Below, piece after piece: positions 8,050-16,365 of a stretch of 64,000 nucleotides of DNA. The DNA is taken from NCBI RefSeq assembly GCF_900177685.1, contig NZ_FXAY01000004.1, forward strand, positions 1-64,000. The letters are read 5' to 3'. Made by a program: the position numbers and the translations under genes. Every line of letters begins with the position of its first letter. Position 1 is the first letter of the stretch. The notes under the pieces are model-generated. The model saw only the letters and a program-made list of their open reading frames with translations. It was not told where the DNA came from and searched no databases. This DNA comes from Agreia pratensis (lineage in GTDB: Bacteria; Actinomycetota; Actinomycetes; Actinomycetales; Microbacteriaceae).

Positions 8050-9204
8050 GTGCACTCCCCGCTGATCCCCGACGACGTGTTCGAACGCATCCGTTCGCGC
8101 GCGGCGGGATACGACCGTGACAATGCCTTTCCGCACGAGGATCTCGCCGATCTGACCGAACTCGGCTACCTTCGGCTCTTCGCCCCCTCGTCGCGCGGCG
8201 GACACGGGCTGGGTCTCGCCGATGTCGCGCGCGAGCAACGGCGCCTTGCCGCCGCGGCACCCGCGACGGCTCTCGCCATCAACATGCACCTCGTCTGGAC
8301 GGGCGTCGCGAAGGCCCTGCTCGATCGCGGCGACGAGTCGCTCGCCTTTGTGCTCGACGAGTCGGTCGCCGGTGAGATCTTCGCCTTCGGAAACAGCGAG
8401 CCGGGCAACGACCTCGTGCTGCTCGACTCTCGAACCCGAGCCGACGGGCATCCCGATGGCTCCTACTCATTCACGGGCCGCAAGATCTTCACGTCGCTGT
8501 CGCCGGTCTGGACCAGACTCGGCGTGTTCGGTCGCGACGACACGGGCCCGGATGCGCCCCAGCTGGTGCACGCCTTCATCGACCGCGCGGCCGGCGGCTA
8601 TCGAATAGAAGACGACTGGGACACGCTCGGAATGCGTGCGACGCAGAGCCACACCACGATCCTCGAGGGAGTCACGGCGACGGCCGACCGGGTGTTCCGG
8701 CGCATCGCACCGGGGCCGAGTGCCGACCCGCTGGTCTTCGCGATCTTCGCGAACTTCGAGATCCTCGTCGCCGCCGTCTACGCCGGCATCGCCGATCGAG
8801 CGCTCGAGCTCGCCGTAGAAGCGGCCCACCGCAGAACGAGCCTGAAGTCGGGCGGCCGGCCGTACGCATCCGACCCCGACATTCGGCGCAGGGTGGCCCA
8901 GGCCGGCATCGCGCTCGACGCGCTCGAGCCGCAGATCGACCGGATGGCGTGCGATGTCGACAGGCTGGTCGACCACGGCGCCCTGTGGTTCGCGAAGCTG
9001 GTCGGGCTCAAAGTGCGCGCGACGGAGACCGCACGGGTCGTGGTCGATCAGGCGGTCAGGGTCACCGGAGGGTCGGCGATGTCGAACTCGAGCGAGCTCG
9101 GGCGTCTCTACCGTGATGTACTGGCGGGTATGTTCCACCCTTCAGACGACGACTCCGCGCACGCCACCGTGGCGAACACCCTTCTCGGACCGGTGCCGGA
9201 GTGA
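8050..9204 (+). CDS. Acyl-CoA dehydrogenase family flavoprotein
   Basis: A 384-residue member of the acyl-CoA dehydrogenase fold. The N-terminal helical domain (GYLRLFAPSSRGGHGLGLADV) leads to the middle beta domain (GEIFAFGNSEPGND, FTGRKIFTSLSPVW, DTLGMRATQSHTTILEGV) and a C-terminal four-helix bundle ending with QAVRVTGGSAMSNSSELGRLYRDVLAGMFHPSDDD. The ending, with its final histidine-proline rather than a catalytic glutamate region, resembles the DszC/HsaA-like flavin monooxygenase branch as much as true dehydrogenases, so substrate and reaction are uncertain. GTG start at 8050, 9 nt after ku. The next gene overlaps its stop by 4 nt (GTGA), indicating coupled translation. Confidence 0.8.
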   Translation: MHSPLIPDDVFERIRSRAAGYDRDNAFPHEDLADLTELGYLRLFAPSSRGGHGLGLADVAREQRRLAAAAPATALAINMHLVWTGVAKALLDRGDESLAFVLDESVAGEIFAFGNSEPGNDLVLLDSRTRADGHPDGSYSFTGRKIFTSLSPVWTRLGVFGRDDTGPDAPQLVHAFIDRAAGGYRIEDDWDTLGMRATQSHTTILEGVTATADRVFRRIAPGPSADPLVFAIFANFEILVAAVYAGIADRALELAVEAAHRRTSLKSGGRPYASDPDIRRRVAQAGIALDALEPQIDRMACDVDRLVDHGALWFAKLVGLKVRATETARVVVDQAVRVTGGSAMSNSSELGRLYRDVLAGMFHPSDDDSAHATVANTLLGPVPE

Positions 9205-9710
9205 GCATCATCGCGTTCGGTGAGCGCACGCCGCTCGTGGCTGGCACCGCATGGATAGCCCCGACCGGCACGCTCATCGGGCGAGTGACGGTCGGCGCCG
9301 AGAGCAGCGTCTTCTTCGGAGCGGTTCTGAGAGGGGACTCGTCGGAGATCACGGTGGGCGAGCGCAGTAATCTGCAGGACAACGTCGTGGTGCACGCCGA
9401 CCCGGGGTTTCCGACGCGTATCGGCGACGGAGTGAGCGTCGGCCACGGCGCCGTGTTGCACGGCTGCACCGTCGGAGATGACAGCCTCGTCGGCATGAAC
9501 GCCACGGTCTTGAACGGAGCGGTGATCGGCGCGAACTGCCTCATCGCGGCCGGAGCCGTTGTGCTCGAGGGCACCGAGATCGCAGCGGGATCGCTCGTGG
9601 CTGGGGTGCCGGCGAAGGTTCGACGCGAACTCACCGACGACGAGCGTGACGGCATCCGAACGAACGGCAGCAACTACGTGGCGCTGTCTCGGGCTTACGG
9701 TGCGTCGTAG
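9201..9710 (+). CDS. Gamma-carbonic-anhydrase-like hexapeptide-repeat protein
   Basis: A 169-residue left-handed beta-helix protein of the gamma-class carbonic anhydrase/PaaY group. Repeats of the (I/V/L)GxxxxV type run from about residue 25 to 135. Motifs include GRVTVGAESSVFFGAVLRGD, SNLQDNVVVHAD and VSVGHGAVLHGCTVGDD, giving the metal-ligand histidines expected of this family (VVVHAD, VGHGA, VLHGC). The C-terminal helix REL..DERDGIRTNGSNYVALSRAY is typical. It may be a carbonic anhydrase or a CoA-thioester-related protein; activity cannot be read from sequence. The GTG start overlaps the dehydrogenase stop, and its own stop lies 11 nt inside the next gene. Confidence 0.85.
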   Translation: MSIIAFGERTPLVAGTAWIAPTGTLIGRVTVGAESSVFFGAVLRGDSSEITVGERSNLQDNVVVHADPGFPTRIGDGVSVGHGAVLHGCTVGDDSLVGMNATVLNGAVIGANCLIAAGAVVLEGTEIAAGSLVAGVPAKVRRELTDDERDGIRTNGSNYVALSRAYGAS

Positions 9711-10878
9711 AGGCGCCGTTGCTCTAGCGATCGTCTGTCTCGGCCTGTTCCTGACCTCGTGCGCCGCGTCTGACGCTGAGCAAGCCACCCCATCTGCTTC
9801 GCCGACCGAGACCGCAGAATCGACACCAACTCAGCCTCCCTCCGTCGAAGATCTGACGGCGCAATACGCCGCGGTGCGCCTCGACACCATGACGCTCGAG
9901 CAGAAGGTCGCCTCGATGTTCATCGTTCGGGCGCCCGGCCTCGACGGTGCTGCGTGGCAGGCGACCGTGTCACGAGGTCTCGGCGGACTGATCCTCATGG
10001 GTGAGAACATCCCGGCGACGCCCGAGGAACTGGCCGCGCTGACAGGCGGGGTCAGCTCTGGCGACGGTCTTTCTCCTCTCATCGCGATCGACGAGGAGGG
10101 AGGCGACGTGACCCGACTTCCCTACGACGGGTTCGCCGGCGCTGATAGCCTCGCCGCCGAGCCCGAGTCGGCGACGCTCGACGCCTTCACCGGCCGGTCG
10201 ACGTTGCTCGGCAGTGTCGGGGTCTCGGTGAACTTCGGTGTCGTCGCCGATGTGACGGCCGACCCCGCATCGTTCATATTCAGCCGAACGCTCGGACCGG
10301 ATGCGGCAACAGCAGCACCGAAGGTCGCCGCCGCGGTGGCCGGCGAGAAGGGCCGAGTCTTCAGCACCCTCAAGCACTTTCCCGGGCACGGAGAATCGAC
10401 GGATGACTCGCATACCAGCGTGCCGCAGATCGATGTCGACCTGGGCGGATGGCGTGCTCGGGACGCCCCTCCTTTCAAGGCGGGCATCGATGGCGGCGCC
10501 GAACTGGTGATGTTCGGGCATCTGGCCTACATCCCCGTCGACCCGCAGCCGGCGAGCCTGTCCTCGACCTGGCACTCGATCCTGCGAGACGAACTGGGGT
10601 TCACCGGCGTGACCGTGACCGACGACATGGGAATGCTGGAGGCGACGGGTCTTCCCGAGTACGCGAATCCCGACGAGAACGCCATTCGGGCAGTTGCGGC
10701 GGGCAATGACCTGCTCCTGTACGTGACACCGGGCGATATCGACGCGACCATCTCGGCGGTCGTGGGTGCTGTGGAGTCAGGAAGGATCGACTCCGCCGTC
10801 ATCGACGACGCGGTGACCCGTGACCTCGAGCTTCGACGCACCCTCTGGCTGCGGCAGCATCCTGACACCGCATTCTGA
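9700..10878 (+). CDS. nagZ: Lipoprotein beta-N-acetylhexosaminidase-like glycosidase (GH3)
   Basis: Predicted surface-anchored GH3 beta-N-acetylglucosaminidase acting on cell-wall muropeptides or GlcNAc sugars. The start is GTG at 9700, giving RRRGAVALAIVCLGLFLTSC, a lipoprotein signal with lipobox L-T-S-C21. A Ser/Thr/Pro linker is followed by the GH3 catalytic domain: MTLEQKVASMFIVR, the NagZ signature KHFPGHGESTDDSH with its general acid/base His, and TVTDDMGM carrying the likely nucleophile Asp. Length, 392 residues, is normal for NagZ. It overlaps the previous gene by 11 nt, forming a three-gene run with the dehydrogenase and gamma-CA-like genes, although no shared pathway is evident. 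Convergent with the citrate synthase gene 1 nt away. Confidence 0.87.
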   Translation: MRRRGAVALAIVCLGLFLTSCAASDAEQATPSASPTETAESTPTQPPSVEDLTAQYAAVRLDTMTLEQKVASMFIVRAPGLDGAAWQATVSRGLGGLILMGENIPATPEELAALTGGVSSGDGLSPLIAIDEEGGDVTRLPYDGFAGADSLAAEPESATLDAFTGRSTLLGSVGVSVNFGVVADVTADPASFIFSRTLGPDAATAAPKVAAAVAGEKGRVFSTLKHFPGHGESTDDSHTSVPQIDVDLGGWRARDAPPFKAGIDGGAELVMFGHLAYIPVDPQPASLSSTWHSILRDELGFTGVTVTDDMGMLEATGLPEYANPDENAIRAVAAGNDLLLYVTPGDIDATISAVVGAVESGRIDSAVIDDAVTRDLELRRTLWLRQHPDTAF

Positions 10879-10879
10879 C

Positions 10880-12016
10880 TCAGCCCTCGACGTGCCGTTC
10901 GTCATGACCCGAGTACGCGCTCAGCGGCCTGATGAGAGAGTTCGACGCCCGCTGTTCCATGATGTGCGCGGTCCAGCCGACGATGCGGCTCGCGACGAAG
11001 AGCGGCGTGAAGGTCTCGGTGTCGAAGCCCATGAGGTGATACGCCGGGCCCGACGGGTAGTCGAGGTTCGGCAGAATGTTCTTGCGCGCCGTCATGGCCG
11101 TCTCGAGTGCGTCGTAGAGGGCACCGAGATCGGGGCGGTCGTAGTGCTCGAGGAGGGCATCGAGACTCGTCTTCATGGTGGGCACTCGTGAATCGCCGTG
11201 CTTGTAGACGCGGTGACCGAAGCCCATGATCTTGCGTTTTTCGGCGAGGGCGGTGTCGAGCCAGGCGGCTGCCTTGTCGGCCCTGCCCACCTCGTCGAAC
11301 GTGTGCATCACGGCCTCGTTGGCGCCGCCGTGCAGGGGCCCTTTGAGCGCGCCGATGCCTCCCACGACTGCCGAGTACAGATCGGCCAGCGTCGACGTGA
11401 TGACCCGGGTCGTGAAGGTCGACGCGTTGAAGGAGTGCTCGGCGTACAGAATCATCGACACGTCGAACGCATCGACCACGACCAGCTCTGGAACATCGCC
11501 GAAGGTCATGTGAAGGAAGTTGGCCGAGTAGCCCAGATCGTCGCGCGGCTCGACGACGTCGTCGCCGTGCCGCCGCCTCTGGTCATACGCCACGATCGCG
11601 GGGATTCTGGCGTAGAGCCCGATCGCCTTCTCGAGCTCGGCCTCGGGCGAGTCGTCGGATGCGCGCGGGTCGCTCGCGCCGATGACGCTCACGGCGGTGC
11701 GCAGCACGTCCATCGGGTGCGCCGTGAGAGGCAACTCGTCGATGATGCGACGTACCGCGACGGGCAGTGCGCGCTGGGCGCGTTCGACGCGCTCGAACTC
11801 GGCGAGCTGCTCCTCGGTGGGCAGCTCGCCATGCCAGAGGAGGTAGGCGACCTGCTCGAAAGAGCACAGCGCGGCCAGCTCTTGGACCGGATAGCCGCGG
11901 TAGAGCAGTGAATTGGTCTCGGGATTGACCTTCGAGATAGCCGTCGTATCGACGACGACACCGGCCAGACCTTTGTGGATGCGAGGTTCTTCGACGATCG
12001 CGGACGAATCAGACAC
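10880..12016 (-). CDS. prpC: Citrate synthase / 2-methylcitrate synthase
   Basis: Condenses oxaloacetate with acetyl-CoA or propionyl-CoA. The 378-residue length and the N-terminus IHKGLAGVVVDTTAISKVNPETNSLLYRGYPVQELA match the short, hexamer-independent PrpC/CitZ branch. Catalytic residues are visible: His in LKGPLHGGANEAV, His in MGFGHRVYKHGD, and Asp in LMGFDTETFTPLF. GTG at 12016 is selected because a good AAGGAG lies 7 nt upstream; an upstream ATG at 12034 would place that Shine-Dalgarno inside the coding sequence. No prpB or prpD is adjacent, so methylcitrate-cycle membership is inferred from similarity only, and it may serve as the general citrate synthase. Confidence 0.88.
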   Translation of the reverse strand: MSDSSAIVEEPRIHKGLAGVVVDTTAISKVNPETNSLLYRGYPVQELAALCSFEQVAYLLWHGELPTEEQLAEFERVERAQRALPVAVRRIIDELPLTAHPMDVLRTAVSVIGASDPRASDDSPEAELEKAIGLYARIPAIVAYDQRRRHGDDVVEPRDDLGYSANFLHMTFGDVPELVVVDAFDVSMILYAEHSFNASTFTTRVITSTLADLYSAVVGGIGALKGPLHGGANEAVMHTFDEVGRADKAAAWLDTALAEKRKIMGFGHRVYKHGDSRVPTMKTSLDALLEHYDRPDLGALYDALETAMTARKNILPNLDYPSGPAYHLMGFDTETFTPLFVASRIVGWTAHIMEQRASNSLIRPLSAYSGHDERHVEG

Positions 12017-12093
12017 GGGCAGGCTCCTTCGCATGAGGCGGCGCCCTCCCGAACGGGGGCGCGGTCGCCATGCTATCGAACCCGGGTGATGAA

Positions 12094-12951
12094 TCAGGGG
12101 GCCGGCGGGGTCTGCGACTTGCGTCGAGTGACCGTGCGAACGATGACGAGCGTGATCGCCGCGAGCGCCGCCAAGACGAGCAGCCACGGCAGGGCGACGC
12201 CGAGAGCCACCAGAGAGCCGTTGAGGGCGGCGACAAGGGAGTTCCAGCCGACGGCGAGTCCACCCCAGAAGTCTTTCGGCGCGCCCGGGCGGCCCGAACC
12301 TTCCGTGTGGAGCTGGAGATCGATCGTCGAGTAGGCGACCTGGTCGCCCAACAGGTCGCGTTGCGACTTCAAAGAATCCAGGTCGGCCTGGCGGGTGGAG
12401 ATCGCGGACTCGAGCGCGATCAGGTCGTCTATGTCGGTGGCCGCGGCCATCAGGTCGAGCAGCCTGTCGACCGATCCCTGCATGGCCGTGATGCGGGCAT
12501 CCAGATCGGTGGTCTGGGCCGTGACATCTGTCGATGAGATGGACGCGGAATCGACGGTGCCGAGCTTCTTCAGATCGTCGAGCACCGTGGTTACCGCGTC
12601 TTCGGGAACCCTGATCGTGAGCTCGGCGCTCGCCGACTCGGAATCCGTTCCCGCACGCTCGGACCGGTTGTCGATGTGCCCGCCGTGCTGTTCGACGACG
12701 GTCACCGCTGACGCACTGGCTGTGCTGGGGTTCGTCACGCTGATCGAGACCCAGCCCGTCGTGATGACCTGCGCGTCCGCTGACACGGCGCCGTCTTCGG
12801 CACCGCCGGAGGCCGATTGGTCTCGTTGCGGAGCTACCGGCGCTGGGCGTCCTCCCTCTGACGGAGAAGATGCCCCCGACGAACTCGAGCACCCCGCGAG
12901 CAGCACAACGACGGCGACGGTGGCGGCGACAGTGAGCGCGTATCTCTTCAT
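12094..12951 (-). CDS. DUF4349 lipoprotein
   Basis: A 285-residue membrane-attached lipoprotein of the DUF4349 family, function unknown. The signal peptide ends in LLAGC (Cys21), then a Ser/Gly/Pro-rich linker. The DUF4349 body includes a conserved ITTGWVSISVTNPS strand, ELTIRVPEDAVTTVLDDLKKLG, a coiled coil (about 165-200) with TDIDDLIALESAISTRQADLDSL, and YSTIDLQL. A C-terminal helix at about 235-270 (LVALGVALPWLLVLAALAAI) followed by RRK places the tail in the membrane. The start is ATG at 12951, with a TAGCGT -10 box 7 nt upstream; an in-frame GTG at 12960 overlaps that box. It lies 77 nt upstream of prpC on the same strand. Confidence 0.8.
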   Translation of the reverse strand: MKRYALTVAATVAVVVLLAGCSSSSGASSPSEGGRPAPVAPQRDQSASGGAEDGAVSADAQVITTGWVSISVTNPSTASASAVTVVEQHGGHIDNRSERAGTDSESASAELTIRVPEDAVTTVLDDLKKLGTVDSASISSTDVTAQTTDLDARITAMQGSVDRLLDLMAAATDIDDLIALESAISTRQADLDSLKSQRDLLGDQVAYSTIDLQLHTEGSGRPGAPKDFWGGLAVGWNSLVAALNGSLVALGVALPWLLVLAALAAITLVIVRTVTRRKSQTPPAP

Positions 12952-12958
12952 GAGGCTC

Positions 12959-12964
12959 ACGCTA
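12959..12964 (-). promoter_or_regulatory. -10 box for DUF4349 gene
   Basis: On the minus strand TAGCGT ends 7 nt before the ATG at 12951, matching the leaderless pattern seen elsewhere here. Confidence 0.45.
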
Positions 12965-13054
12965 GGGACGGTTGCCTGCGAGCGGAGTGAGCGAGATGCG
13001 ATGGTTACCCTCTCGTTATCGGGCCGTTACGGTTCTTGCTTCGAGCGAAGCGCC

Positions 13055-13060
13055 TAGGCT
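13055..13060 (+). promoter_or_regulatory. -10 box, leaderless aldo-keto reductase promoter
   Basis: TAGGCT ends 6 nt before ATG 13067; a weak -35 candidate GTTCTT lies 17 nt further upstream at 13032-13037. Confidence 0.55.
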
Positions 13061-13066
13061 CGAAGC

Positions 13067-14050
13067 ATGGAATATCGCACCCTCGGACGCACTGGTCGAA
13101 CCGTATCGAGCATCGGACTCGGCACTTGGCAGCTCGGAGCGGATTGGGGTGACGTGAGCGCTGCCGAAGCCCACGCGGTTCTCGACGCTGCCGTGGAGTC
13201 GGGCGTCACCTTTTTCGATACCGCCGACGTCTACGGAGACGGACGCAGCGAGCAGCTGATAGGCGAGTATCTCGAGGCGCACCCCGACAGTGAGGTCACC
13301 GTCGCCACGAAGATGGGCCGACGGGAGGCGCAGGACCCGTCGAACTTCACGCTCGAGAAGTTTCGCGAGTGGACCGACCGGTCGAGGCGCAACCTGAACG
13401 TGCAGACGCTCGACCTGGTGCAGCTGCACTGCCCGCCGACTGCGGTGTTCAGCTCGGACGCCGTGTACGACGCGCTCGACACCCTCATCGACGACGGAGT
13501 CATCGCCAACTACGGAGTCAGCGTCGAGACGTGCGATGAGGCGCTCGCGGCCATCGCTCGCCCGGGCACCGCAACGGTGCAGATCATTCTCAACGCGTTC
13601 CGGCTGAAGCCGCTCGACGCCGTGCTGCCCGCAGCCATCGAAGCGGGCGTGGGCATCATCGCGCGCGTTCCGCTGGCATCCGGTCTGCTCAGCGGCCGGT
13701 ACTCGGCCGACACCGTGTTCGCGGCAGACGACCACCGCAACTACAACCGCGATGGCAGCGCCTTCGATGTGGGGGAGACCTTCTCCGGCGTCGATTTCGA
13801 GGCCGGCGTCGCAGCGGCCCGCGAGTTCGCCGCGCTCGTTCCCGACGGCACGACTCCCGCCGCGGCAGCCTTGGCGTGGGTCGCGTCGCGACCGGGTGTG
13901 AGCTCGGTCATTCCCGGCGCCCGCAACGTGGCCCAGGCGCGAGCGAACGCCGCGGCCGGGTCTGTCGGCTACCTCGGCGAAGTCTTCGAAGACGGCGTGA
14001 ATGACATTTACGACCGCTACTTCCGTGAGGCCGTGCACGGGCGCTGGTGA
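13067..14050 (+). CDS. Aldo-keto reductase
   Basis: A 327-residue NADPH-dependent (beta/alpha)8 oxidoreductase. It begins with MEYRTLGRTGRTVSSIGLGTW, the classic long-AKR N-terminus. The catalytic tetrad is visible: Asp and Tyr in FFDTADVYGDG (about residues 47-57), Lys in VATKMG (about 84) and His in LVQLHCPP (about 125). The C-terminal NADP-binding region includes SSVIPGARNVAQARAN. This subfamily (AKR12/13-like) reduces sugars or general aldehydes; the substrate is not predictable. It has its own leaderless promoter, stands alone between divergent or separate genes, and shows normal composition. Confidence 0.88.
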   Translation: MEYRTLGRTGRTVSSIGLGTWQLGADWGDVSAAEAHAVLDAAVESGVTFFDTADVYGDGRSEQLIGEYLEAHPDSEVTVATKMGRREAQDPSNFTLEKFREWTDRSRRNLNVQTLDLVQLHCPPTAVFSSDAVYDALDTLIDDGVIANYGVSVETCDEALAAIARPGTATVQIILNAFRLKPLDAVLPAAIEAGVGIIARVPLASGLLSGRYSADTVFAADDHRNYNRDGSAFDVGETFSGVDFEAGVAAAREFAALVPDGTTPAAAALAWVASRPGVSSVIPGARNVAQARANAAAGSVGYLGEVFEDGVNDIYDRYFREAVHGRW

Positions 14051-14148
14051 CAAATTGCCGTGGGTGATGCGCCGGTGGCGTGTTGCTGCATCGATGCTCG
14101 TGATCTCGGGGCTACTTTCGTAGGCGGCCCAACAGAACGAGGACATCG

Positions 14149-15459
14149 GTGAGTAGAGCACGTCGGACGAACAACACGATCACTGCCCTGGTCGTCGCTG
14201 CGATTGTCGGCGCGACCACGCTGTCTGGCGGCGCAGCCGCACGGGCCGACGACTATCCCTCGTGGGACGACGTGCAGGCCGCGAAGGCCAGCGAATCGGC
14301 GAAGCAGGCGGAGGTCGACCAGATCACCCAGCTGCTCGCGCAGCTGAAAGACGAGGCGTCTGCGGCCGAGCAGCAGGCCAATGAGAAGTGGACTCTCAAC
14401 GAGAAGGCGCAGAAGGCCCTCGAAGACGGTCAGAAGACGGCCGATTCGCTGGCCGATCGCGCGGCCAGTCTGCAGGCGTCAGCGGATGCGTCGAAGAAGC
14501 AGGCCGCGCAGCTCGCGGCGCAGTTCGCCCGTCTCGGCGGTGGCGAAGACGTCTCGTCGATGCTGCTGACCAGCTCCTCGGGTGAGAGCGACGACCTGCT
14601 GGGCAAGCTGGGATCGTTGAGCAAGCTCAGCGAGACCGTCTCCGGCGTCTATGCCACCGCGAAGACGCAGAGCAACGAAGCCGCCGCGATGAGCGACCAG
14701 GCCCAGGTCGCGAAGGACGCATTGACGGCGCTGGCGAATACGGCGTCGACATCGCTCGCTGACGCCCTCGCCGCCCAGAAGGCCGCGGTCAGCGCGGTGA
14801 ACGCGCAGTCGGCCCACGAATCCGAGCTGCAAGCGCAACTCGCCTCGCTCACCCAGAACGTGGCCACCACCGAGGCGGACTATCAGGCCGGCGTCGCCGC
14901 TGCGGAGGCCGCGGCAGCCGCGGCCGCGGCCGCCGCCGCGCAGGCCGGCTCCGCGCCCGGAGCGCCCATCTCTGACGACGCACGCACGCTCGCGCTGGAA
15001 CTGGTCGGCGACATCCAGGCCGGTCGTCTGACGGGCGCCCAGCCCGACCACCTTCAGGAGATCGAGTGGATCGCAGCCGGTGACTCCGTGGAGAACTGCG
15101 GCATCGACACGCAGATCCTCGCCGCGATCGTCGTAGCCGTGCGTACATTCGGCTCGGCCGGAGTGAGCGACATCAATCGCAAGTGCACCGGCCAGATCGA
15201 GGGTGCCGGCATCTATTCGGCGCACTATGTGGGCGGGGGAGGCCATGCGGTCGACTTCAACGCGCTCGACGGTCAGGGCCTCTCGGGAGCAGACGACAAT
15301 TCGCTGCGCCTGATCGCGGTGCTCGATCAGGTGATGCCCTCGGGGTCCGGACTCGGCCAGCGCCAGTGCCGCATCAATGCCGGGGATGAGCCCGATTTCT
15401 CGAACTTCCATGACTTCGCCGACACCTGCACCCACCTGCACGTCGACGACCTGACCTGA
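14149..15459 (+). CDS. Secreted coiled-coil protein with VanY/M15-like C-terminal domain
   Basis: A 436-residue exported protein likely acting at the cell wall. The signal peptide (about 1-33) ends at AAARADD. Residues 38-255 form long coiled coils rich in Ala, Gln, Lys and Glu, like the RipA/CwlO/FtsX-partner type N-termini, ending in a poly-Ala stretch (about 250-264). The C-terminal domain (about 275-436) has a small metallopeptidase-like pattern: IYSAHYVGGGGHAVDF and CTHLHVDD resemble the S-x-H...D and H-x-H ligands of VanY/M15 D,D-carboxypeptidases. Cysteines near 316, 346, 405 and 427 could form disulfides. GTG start; GAGGA lies about 7 nt upstream. Peptidoglycan hydrolase is an inference. 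Confidence 0.65.
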   Translation: MSRARRTNNTITALVVAAIVGATTLSGGAAARADDYPSWDDVQAAKASESAKQAEVDQITQLLAQLKDEASAAEQQANEKWTLNEKAQKALEDGQKTADSLADRAASLQASADASKKQAAQLAAQFARLGGGEDVSSMLLTSSSGESDDLLGKLGSLSKLSETVSGVYATAKTQSNEAAAMSDQAQVAKDALTALANTASTSLADALAAQKAAVSAVNAQSAHESELQAQLASLTQNVATTEADYQAGVAAAEAAAAAAAAAAAQAGSAPGAPISDDARTLALELVGDIQAGRLTGAQPDHLQEIEWIAAGDSVENCGIDTQILAAIVVAVRTFGSAGVSDINRKCTGQIEGAGIYSAHYVGGGGHAVDFNALDGQGLSGADDNSLRLIAVLDQVMPSGSGLGQRQCRINAGDEPDFSNFHDFADTCTHLHVDDLT

Positions 15460-15467
15460 TCCGAGCG

Positions 15468-16292
15468 TCAGCCGAGGTCGTCGGGGTCTTTTCCGGTGCG
15501 CTGCCCGCTGTCGAGCGCAGCGATGCGCGCGCGGTCGTCATCGTCGAGAGCGAAATCGAAGACGTCGATGTTCTCGCGGATGCGTTCGGGCGTGATCGAT
15601 TTCGGAATGACGATGTTGCCGAGGTCGAGCTGCCAGCGCAGCACGATCTGAGCCGCCGACCGGCCGTGCTTCGCGGCCAGAGCGGCCAGGGTGGGGTCGT
15701 CGAGGATTCGGCCCCGAGCCAACGGTGACCATGCCTCGGTCGCGATCGAGTGCGCGGCGTCGTACTTGCGCACCTCGGCCTGCTGAAGCCACGGATGCAA
15801 CTCGACCTGGTTGACCACAGGGGTCTCTCCACCCTCCTGGGCGAGCCTCTCGAGGTGGTGCGGGTGAAAGTTCGAGACGCCGATCGAGCGGACGACCCCG
15901 TCGGCTTTCAGGCTCTCGAGCGCCCGCCAGGTCTCGACGTAGCGGTTCTGCCGCGGTGCGGGCCAGTGGATGAGGTAGAGGTCGAGGTAGTCGAAGCCGA
16001 GTTTCTCGAGACTCGTGTCGAACGCGCGACGCGTCTCGTCGTATCCGTGATCGCTCTGCCACACCTTCGACGTGACGAACACCTCGTGTCGGGGAACGTC
16101 GCTCGCTCGGATCGCCTGCCCGACGCCCCTCTCGTTTTCGTAGAACGCGGCAGTGTCGATGTGGCGGTACCCGGTTTCGAGGGCGTGAGCGGCGGCATCT
16201 GTCGCCTCACTGTCTGAGACCTTGTACACACCCAGCCCGAGCTGGGGGATGGCGCGGCCGTCGGACAGAGTGACAAGGGGAGAAGTGGGCAT
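15468..16292 (-). CDS. Aldo-keto reductase (2,5-diketo-gluconate reductase type)
   Basis: A 274-residue AKR5-type reductase. Motifs in order: LSDGRAIPQLGLGVYKV, HIDTAAFYENERGVG (catalytic Asp and Tyr), FVTSKVW (Lys), DLYLIHWP (His), IGVSNFHPHHLERL and the C-terminal GNIVIPKSITPERIRENIDVFDF that binds NADP. It is closely related to the AKR at 46906-47742, which shares these motifs. ATG at 16292 is used; a longer frame to 16373 exists, but a GATAAT -10 box lies 6 nt before 16292. It is divergent from the LacI regulator (73 nt between starts). It may help sugar metabolism with that operon, but no direct link is visible. Confidence 0.88.
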   Translation of the reverse strand: MPTSPLVTLSDGRAIPQLGLGVYKVSDSEATDAAAHALETGYRHIDTAAFYENERGVGQAIRASDVPRHEVFVTSKVWQSDHGYDETRRAFDTSLEKLGFDYLDLYLIHWPAPRQNRYVETWRALESLKADGVVRSIGVSNFHPHHLERLAQEGGETPVVNQVELHPWLQQAEVRKYDAAHSIATEAWSPLARGRILDDPTLAALAAKHGRSAAQIVLRWQLDLGNIVIPKSITPERIRENIDVFDFALDDDDRARIAALDSGQRTGKDPDDLG

Positions 16293-16298
16293 TCGACC

Positions 16299-16304
16299 AT
16301 TATC
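16299..16304 (-). promoter_or_regulatory. -10 box, leaderless AKR promoter
   Basis: Minus-strand GATAAT ends 6 nt before ATG 16292. It lies in the short divergent region shared with the LacI-family gene. Confidence 0.5.
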
Positions 16305-16365
16305 GACGACGGTCGTTCGCACGCCCGTCGTGCAGACTAGAGGACGACGAGAGAGGGAAGCGAGA

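Noticed and set aside
12017-12892. N-terminal extension of the citrate synthase frame to about 670 codons.
   Set aside because: The extension runs antisense-frame through the DUF4349 gene and is Arg/Gly-rich with no homology; a Shine-Dalgarno and GTG at 12016 mark the true start.
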